From assembly GCA_012032855.1 (NCBI GenBank), contig JAAUQA010000234.1, positions 1-5,823 on the forward strand: a stretch of DNA of 5,823 nucleotides, given 5' to 3'. The first letter of the stretch is position 1, and each line of letters begins with the position of its first letter. Source of the stretch: Candidatus Competibacteraceae bacterium. GTDB lineage: Bacteria; Pseudomonadota; Gammaproteobacteria; Competibacterales; Competibacteraceae. Below are positions 1 to 5,823 of the stretch, piece after piece. Below the pieces are notes generated by a model. The model did not search any database. It was given only the letters and a program-made list of their open reading frames with translations, and had not been told where the DNA came from. The translations under genes were made by a program, and so were the position numbers.

Positions 1-387
1 GTCAGTCTTGTCGAAATCGTCGTCAAAGACCGACGAATCCGGCGCAAAGGCATTGTCTGCAGGGTCTTCTACAATCTCGACCTGAATCTCATAGTCGCCA
101 AGTATCAGTTCATCACCGTCATTGAGCCGGACCGTATTGCCTTTACCCAGACGCTGCTCGGACTGATTGATAAAGACGCCGTTGGTGCTGGTATCGGTGA
201 GGTAATACCCGCCATTCCGATAAGCGATAGCACAGTGCTTGCCAGAAAGCACTCGCTCGGGATCCGGCAATAACCAATCGTTTTCGGGTCCTCGACCAAT
301 GTCGATACCCTGCTGATTGAGAACTTTAGTCACCTCCTGTCCAGGTGACAACCGTTGATAGCTGGTGATAGTGAGCGTTAATGGCAT
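1..387 (-). CDS. tagH: FHA-domain protein of type VI secretion (TagH/ImpI type), N-terminal part only
   Basis: Reading the minus strand from ATG at 387 gives 129 residues open to the window edge; the C-terminal part lies beyond base 1. The protein begins MPLTLTITSYQRLSPGQ and has the complete hallmark set of a forkhead-associated (phosphothreonine-binding) domain: G31-R32 with N36-D37, S48-G49-x-H51, then D65-T66-S67-T68-N69-G70 and L88-N89-D90-G91-D92 with G97-D98. The NDWLLPDPER stretch (36-45) and the opening match, from memory, the family of type VI secretion FHA proteins, which are scaffold or regulatory partners of the secretion apparatus under Ser/Thr kinase control. After about residue 107 an acidic linker rich in D and E begins, as expected before a C-terminal domain. 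There is no clear Shine-Dalgarno site before 387. An in-frame ATG at 450 would add 21 residues, but the family start is at 387. FHA is certain; the secretion assignment is family-based and would be confirmed by neighbours to the left. Confidence 0.85.
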   Translation of the reverse strand, partial: MPLTLTITSYQRLSPGQEVTKVLNQQGIDIGRGPENDWLLPDPERVLSGKHCAIAYRNGGYYLTDTSTNGVFINQSEQRLGKGNTVRLNDGDELILGDYEIQVEIVEDPADNAFAPDSSVFDDDFDKTD

Positions 388-421
388 AAGCTTGACTACA
401 ATTAATTCCGATAAAGTCCCC

Positions 422-439
422 TGCAACCGATCGATTGCA
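422..439. promoter_or_regulatory. Candidate operator: near-perfect 18-bp palindrome
   Basis: TGCAACCGATCGATTGCA reads the same on both strands except at one pair (427/434), so 8 of 9 base pairs are symmetric around the centre CGATCG. It ends 35 bases from the start codon of the FHA gene, where a dimeric regulator could act. Its half sites (TGCAA/TTGCA) also give a weak -35-like TTGCAA on the minus strand, but I found no convincing -10 partner. The bound protein is unknown. If the FHA gene actually starts at the in-frame ATG at 450, this site would be inside coding sequence. Confidence 0.35.
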
Positions 440-504
440 ACTATCCTCATGTAAACAGCGGATAATTACTTAACGATAAACGTTCAGGACGGTTCCACCC
501 CTGC

Positions 505-518
505 TTAGATTATTCTAA
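505..518. repeat. Short inverted repeat TTAGA-TTAT-TCTAA upstream of a -10 box
   Basis: Five-base arms (505-509 and 514-518) are exactly complementary around a 4-base centre. The repeat ends 11 bases before the TATAAT at 530-535 and so covers the position where the -35 element of that promoter would be. No good -35 hexamer is present there, so an activator or repressor site is a reasonable guess. Arms this short in A+T-rich DNA arise by chance fairly often. Confidence 0.25.
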
Positions 519-529
519 CGATGCTACCA

Positions 530-535
530 TATAAT
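530..535 (+). promoter_or_regulatory. Candidate -10 box of the smc operon promoter
   Basis: A perfect TATAAT on the + strand would place the transcript start near 542, about 190 bases before the smc start codon and upstream of the possible leader ORF. There is no TGn extension, and no hexamer at 16-18 bases upstream resembles TTGACA (the sequences there are GATTAT, AGATTA and TAGATT). The promoter would therefore be weak or activator-dependent. It is the best sigma-70 -10 match I see between the two divergent genes. Confidence 0.3.
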
Positions 536-612
536 CGTGCTGGCACTGAGCGACCAATTTTAGCATTCGAATTGTAACGCACTCTACCCTGACGCTGAAA
601 AACTTAACCCTA

Positions 613-723
613 ATGGTTGCACTTGCACTTACCCCGGTATTAACGGCACTCTATCGATTGATGCTGACTTCCAAATACGCCTTAACCGTTGGAATCCTCG
701 ACACTCAGGATCGCTGTCGGTAA
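613..723 (+). CDS. Possible 36-residue leader ORF just before smc
   Basis: An ATG at 613 opens a 36-codon frame ending in TAA at 721-723, 5 nt before the smc ATG. The predicted peptide starts MVALALTPVLTALYRLMLTS and ends LDTQDRCR; its first half is hydrophobic with one internal Arg, and the C-terminus is charged. The reading frame stays open back to 550, but no other good start codon lies upstream. No Shine-Dalgarno sequence precedes 613 (the bases are CTGAAAAACTTAACCCTA). I do not recognise the peptide. The argument for it is position: smc also has no evident ribosome-binding site, and a frame ending 5 nt upstream could feed ribosomes into smc by reinitiation. The argument against is that an open frame of about 57 codons is not rare by chance. 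Treat it as a hypothesis. Confidence 0.22.
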   Translation: MVALALTPVLTALYRLMLTSKYALTVGILDTQDRCR

Positions 724-728
724 CACCC

Positions 729-3700
729 ATGCGCTTAAACAAAGTCAAGCTGGCCGGTTTTAAATCTTTTGTTGACCCGACCACCTTTCACTTGCCCAGC
801 CATCTGGTAGGTATCGTCGGACCGAACGGCTGCGGTAAATCCAATCTTATTGATGCCGTGCGGTGGGTGATGGGTGAGAGTTCCGCGCGCAATTTACGCG
901 GCGAATCCATGGCGGATGTCATTTTCAACGGTTCCGCGTCGCGCAAACCGGTGGGTCAGGCCACCATTGAGCTGGTATTCGACAACAGCGAGGGCAGGTT
1001 GGGTGGTCCCTGGGCGAATTATAATGAAATTGCCATCAAACGGCTGCTGACCCGCGATGGTCAATCGCAGTATTTTCTTAATGGCACGCGTTGCCGACGC
1101 CGCGATATCACTGATATTTTTTTGGGCACCGGATTGGGGCCACGCAGCTATGCGATCATCGAACAAGGGATGATCTCTCGTATTATCGAAGCTAGACCGG
1201 AAGAGTTGCGCGTCTTTTTCGAGGAAGCTGCCGGGATTTCCAAATACAAGGAACGCCGCCGGGAGACGGCAACCCGCGTCGCGCATACCCAAGAGAATCT
1301 TAATCGGTTAACTGACTTGCGGGACGAATTGGGGCGGCAGTTAACCAATTTACAGCGGCAAGCGCGCGCTGCTGAGCAATATAAGAATTATCAAACTGAA
1401 GAACGGCAGTTAAAAGGTGAGCTGTTGGCGCTGCGTTGGCGCGCTTTGGATCAAGAGGTCAGTGATCGACAACGACATTTACTCGAACAAGAAACCCAAT
1501 TAGAAGCCATGCTGGCTGAACAGCGTCGCTTGGAAGCACAACTCACCGCCAGCCGGGAGCAACAAGTAGAATTCAATACGGCCTTCAACCAAGCTCAAGC
1601 CCATTTTTACCAGTTGGGTACCGAGATCAGCCGATTAGAACAACAATTTGCCCATCTACGGGAACTGCGCCAACGGCAACAGGCTGAAACAGAGCAAGTC
1701 GAGCAGGCGTTGACCCAGGTTATGCAGCAAACTCAACAGGATGAGACTCGACTGAGTGAGTTGCAACAAGCATTAGCTGCAGCAGAACCTGAAATGGCGA
1801 TCGCGCAGGACGCTGCAGCGGAAGCGCAAACGCAGTTACAGGAAGCGGAGTCAGCTGTCCAGGATTGGCAAATGCAATGGGATGACTTCAACCGCCGTGC
1901 CAACGAACCGCAGCGCTTAGCCGAAGTAGAGCGAACCCGCATTGAGCATGTGGAGCGACAGCTGCTCAACTTGGAACGCCGCGGCGAGAAGGTGCGCGTG
2001 GAACAAGAGAGCATTGCCGAAACCGGGTTGACAGATGAACTGGAGGTTGCCCAACAAGCGCAGCAACACGCTGAGACCGAGTTACAGCAACAGCAAGCAA
2101 CGCTCGATCAGGTAGACGAGCGAATCGCTGATTTGCGCGACGCTCAACGTCAGCTCACCGAACACCTGCACGTTACCCAAGCGCACGTTCAATCCCAGCA
2201 AGGGCAGCTGGCATCCTTAAAGACGTTACAGGAAGCTGCTCTAGGTCGTCAGCAAGGCGTCGTACAAGATTGGTTGGACGCGCAGAACCTGGGTCAAGCC
2301 CCACGGTTGGCTGAATGCCTAGAGGTAGAGCCGGGCTGGGAAGGCATTGCCGAAACCCTGTTGGGTGATTATCTTGAAGCCGTTTGCGTGGATGCATTAG
2401 CCCCTTCGGCAGCGGCCCTAGCGCAATTCGAACAGGGCCAATTGCGACTGTTCGCCACCGCTGCCGAGCCATACGGCACCTCTGGTTCTTCAGAAACAGC
2501 TCCGTTATCCGCCAAAATTCGTGCGCCCGGTGCGTTGACCGATTTATTGGCCGGTGTCCAGCCGGTTGCCGATTTGGATGAAGCCATTGCCCGTTATATG
2601 AACCTGGGTCCCGGAGAATCCTTAGTCACCCCGGATGGCATTCGCGTCGGCCGTAACTGGCTGCAAGTTAAGCGCGGCACCGATGCTGAAGCGGGAATCC
2701 TCGCGCGGGAGCGAGACATCCATCTGCGGGAAGCAGCGCTAACCAAAGCTGTTGCGGAACTGGAACAACACACTGAGCAAATGACTCGCGTGCAGACAGA
2801 GTTACACGATCTGGAGCAGCAACGCAGCGCACACCAGGAAAGCGTCAATCAGGGGCATCGCGAGCACACGCATTGGCAAAACCAAATCAACACCTTGAAC
2901 ACCCGCCTGAGCCAGAACCAAGCCCGCCGACAAGCGCTCCATGAAGAGTATCAAGAGTTGAGTTATCAACTCGAACAAGACCAACACGAGCTTTATGAAG
3001 CACGGCTGCGTTTGGAAGAGGCGCTCCAGGCTATGGAACAACTGCATGAGGAACGAGAACTGCTGCAAGAACAACGCGATGCGTTGCGTAATTCAGTAAT
3101 AGAGTACCGGCAGCGGGCCCAAGAAACCCAGCAGATGATGCAAAGACAAGCCCTAGCGGAGGAATCTTTGCGCACGCAGTTGGCCTCTGCGCATCAGGCG
3201 TTGGAACGGTTGCAGCTACAGCGGGAACAGCTGGAGTCGCGTCAAGCCAGGCTACAAGCGGAAAAGATCACCGAAGACACCCCGGCTGAACGGGAGAAGC
3301 TGGCGGATTTATTGGACGCCCGGGTCAGGGCAGAAACCCAACTCGCTGCCAAGCGCCAAGCGTTAGAGCAGCAGGATAACGCATTACGTGAACTGGAACA
3401 GGCGCGGTCCGAGCGCGAATCTCACGCTCAGGAATTGCGTCAACTGCTCGAAAGCCAACGGTTGAGCGTCGGGGAATCCAAAGTCCGTCAACAAACGCTA
3501 GTGGACCAGATACTCGAACTAGACATGGTGCTGGAACCACTGGTCGAGCAATTACCTACCGGGTTAGAGGAAGCCCACTGGCTAGAGCAGTTGGATAGGG
3601 TAACTACACGGGTCCAACGGTTGGGTCCGATCAATCTAGCGGCCATTGAAGAATTTGCGCAGCTGTCGGAACGTAAGCAATACTTGGATGCCCAGCACAA

Positions 3701-4238
3701 CGACTTGATCGAAGCATTGAATACCCTAGACAATGCGATGCGCAAGATCGACCGTGAAACCCGGGAACGTTTCCAAGACACTTTTGAACGGGTCAACGTG
3801 GCGTTACAACAGCTATTTCCTCGACTGTTCGGCGGTGGCCAAGCGCATCTGGAACTCAACGATGCAGAGCTGCTGAATGCCGGGGTAGTGATCATGGCAC
3901 GCCCACCGGGTAAACGGATCAGCCACATTCAATTGTTATCCGGTGGTGAAAAAGCGCTTACCGCAGTAGCCCTGGTGTTTGCTATATTTCAGTTGAACCC
4001 GGCTCCATTTTGCATGTTGGATGAGGTTGACGCACCGTTGGATGAAGCTAATGTAGGGCGTTTCGGCGAATTAGTGCGGGAAATGTCGGAACGGATACAA
4101 TTCATATTTATCACTCACAACAAAGCGACGATGGAAATCGCGCAACAACTTTCAGGTGTAACCATGCTAGAGCCCGGTGTTTCTCGGTTGGTGGATGTTG
4201 ATGTCGGAGAAGCAGTGCGCTTGGCGGCGGTAAACTGA
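729..4238 (+). CDS. smc: Chromosome segregation protein SMC (complete)
   Basis: This is the ATPase core of the bacterial condensin, a homodimer that with ScpA and ScpB extrudes DNA loops and compacts and separates sister origins in the nucleoid. At 1169 residues it has normal length. The N-terminal head opens MRLNKVKLAGFKSFVDPT, with the Walker A loop GPNGCGKS at 31-38. The stretch from GTRCRRRDITDIFLGTGLGP through the IIEQGMIS motif is typical SMC. A long Q/E/L/R-rich coiled coil (about 170-520) leads to the hinge (about 523-645), then a returning coil (about 655-955). The C-terminal head follows, with LGPINL at 965-970, the ABC signature LSGGEKAL from 1070, Walker B FCMLDE with D1098-E1099, the D-loop APLDEAN from 1102 and the H-loop H1130. 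All catalytic elements are intact. The start fits the family N-terminus, although no clear Shine-Dalgarno precedes it (only a weak GGTAA at 719-723). It is the first gene of the smc-zipA-ligA block. Confidence 0.98.
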   Translation: MRLNKVKLAGFKSFVDPTTFHLPSHLVGIVGPNGCGKSNLIDAVRWVMGESSARNLRGESMADVIFNGSASRKPVGQATIELVFDNSEGRLGGPWANYNEIAIKRLLTRDGQSQYFLNGTRCRRRDITDIFLGTGLGPRSYAIIEQGMISRIIEARPEELRVFFEEAAGISKYKERRRETATRVAHTQENLNRLTDLRDELGRQLTNLQRQARAAEQYKNYQTEERQLKGELLALRWRALDQEVSDRQRHLLEQETQLEAMLAEQRRLEAQLTASREQQVEFNTAFNQAQAHFYQLGTEISRLEQQFAHLRELRQRQQAETEQVEQALTQVMQQTQQDETRLSELQQALAAAEPEMAIAQDAAAEAQTQLQEAESAVQDWQMQWDDFNRRANEPQRLAEVERTRIEHVERQLLNLERRGEKVRVEQESIAETGLTDELEVAQQAQQHAETELQQQQATLDQVDERIADLRDAQRQLTEHLHVTQAHVQSQQGQLASLKTLQEAALGRQQGVVQDWLDAQNLGQAPRLAECLEVEPGWEGIAETLLGDYLEAVCVDALAPSAAALAQFEQGQLRLFATAAEPYGTSGSSETAPLSAKIRAPGALTDLLAGVQPVADLDEAIARYMNLGPGESLVTPDGIRVGRNWLQVKRGTDAEAGILARERDIHLREAALTKAVAELEQHTEQMTRVQTELHDLEQQRSAHQESVNQGHREHTHWQNQINTLNTRLSQNQARRQALHEEYQELSYQLEQDQHELYEARLRLEEALQAMEQLHEERELLQEQRDALRNSVIEYRQRAQETQQMMQRQALAEESLRTQLASAHQALERLQLQREQLESRQARLQAEKITEDTPAEREKLADLLDARVRAETQLAAKRQALEQQDNALRELEQARSERESHAQELRQLLESQRLSVGESKVRQQTLVDQILELDMVLEPLVEQLPTGLEEAHWLEQLDRVTTRVQRLGPINLAAIEEFAQLSERKQYLDAQHNDLIEALNTLDNAMRKIDRETRERFQDTFERVNVALQQLFPRLFGGGQAHLELNDAELLNAGVVIMARPPGKRISHIQLLSGGEKALTAVALVFAIFQLNPAPFCMLDEVDAPLDEANVGRFGELVREMSERIQFIFITHNKATMEIAQQLSGVTMLEPGVSRLVDVDVGEAVRLAAVN

Positions 4239-4239
4239 C

Positions 4240-4244
4240 AGGAG
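4240..4244 (+). promoter_or_regulatory. Ribosome-binding site of zipA
   Basis: AGGAG lies 10 bases before the ATG at 4255, in the 16-base gap after the smc stop. It is the only strong Shine-Dalgarno match in front of any gene here. It supports the 4255 start over an out-of-frame ATG at 4247, which is too close to the site. Confidence 0.7.
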
Positions 4245-4254
4245 TAATGCGGGT

Positions 4255-5823
<1,569 letters not shown>

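Larger units (their letters stand above)
388..728. other. Divergent intergenic region between the FHA gene and smc
   Basis: This 341-base stretch separates two genes transcribed away from each other, so promoters for both should lie here. I see no tRNA or other structured RNA gene and no hairpin followed by a T run that would act as a terminator. It does hold a near-perfect 18-bp palindrome (422-439), a 5-bp-arm inverted repeat (505-518), a consensus -10 box on the + strand (530-535), a TTGCAC tandem repeat (617-628) and a possible short leader ORF (613-723). It is visibly more A+T-rich between about 388 and 580 than the flanking genes, which suits a regulatory region. Confidence 0.8.

Noticed and set aside
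105..299. 64-codon minus-strand open frame
   Set aside because: It is out of frame with the true FHA gene (ATG at 387, open to base 1), whose translation carries all FHA hallmark residues.
521..577. 18-codon + strand frame starting ATGCTACCATATAATCG
   Set aside because: It contains the candidate -10 box itself, so it would not be fully transcribed from that promoter, and it has no ribosome-binding site.
615..626. GG...GC pattern (TGGTTGCACTTGCA) resembling a sigma-54 promoter
   Set aside because: The gap between GG and GC is 8 bases instead of the required 10, and the match comes from the TTGCAC tandem repeat.
617..630. Tandem repeat TTGCACTTGCACTT
   Set aside because: Only two 6-base units; in the possible leader frame it simply encodes Ala-Leu-Ala-Leu, so nothing suggests a functional repeat array.
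894..1292. 132-codon minus-strand open frame inside smc
   Set aside because: It overlaps the strongly conserved SMC N-terminal head in antisense and shows no family features or start signal.
1390..3600. Repetitive CAG/CAA/GAA/CTG-rich texture
   Set aside because: It is explained by codons for Gln, Glu and Leu in the SMC coiled-coil arms, not by a DNA-level repeat.
3488..3928. 146-codon minus-strand open frame inside smc
   Set aside because: It is antisense to the conserved SMC C-terminal head and coil; the predicted product is Ser/Arg-rich with no recognisable domain, which is what the reverse strand of such a gene yields.

Overview
The window looks like ordinary chromosomal DNA from a gammaproteobacterium with intermediate base composition. 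The block smc-zipA-ligA on the + strand is the main evidence. ZipA is largely a gammaproteobacterial protein. A true SMC condensin, rather than the MukB of enterics, beside zipA and ligA is the arrangement known from Pseudomonas and related non-enteric lineages. I cannot name a genus from the sequence alone.

Layout. Bases 1-387 hold the 5' part of a minus-strand gene that runs off the left edge. It encodes an N-terminal FHA domain of the type VI secretion TagH/ImpI kind, followed by the start of an acidic linker. Bases 388-728 are a divergent intergenic region. It has no RNA gene or clear terminator, but it contains an 18-bp near-perfect palindrome (422-439), a 14-bp inverted repeat (505-518) just upstream of a perfect TATAAT (530-535), and an unannotated 36-codon ORF (613-723) whose stop lies 5 nt before the smc start. 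Bases 729-4238 encode a complete SMC protein of 1169 residues. After 16 nt with a good AGGAG ribosome-binding site comes zipA (4255-5268, complete, 337 residues). Two nucleotides later ligA begins (5271) and leaves the window at codon 184.

How the genes work together. SMC, with ScpA and ScpB encoded elsewhere, organises and segregates the chromosome. ZipA tethers the FtsZ ring to the inner membrane. LigA seals nicks left by replication and repair. Spacing suggests one transcription unit serving replication, segregation and division. The divergent FHA gene belongs functionally to a different module, probably a type VI secretion cluster to the left.

I found no convincing new multi-gene system. 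The points most worth a second look are in the divergent intergenic region: a possible leader ORF coupled to smc, and two operator-like symmetric sites. The rest is well-conserved core machinery with small variations.
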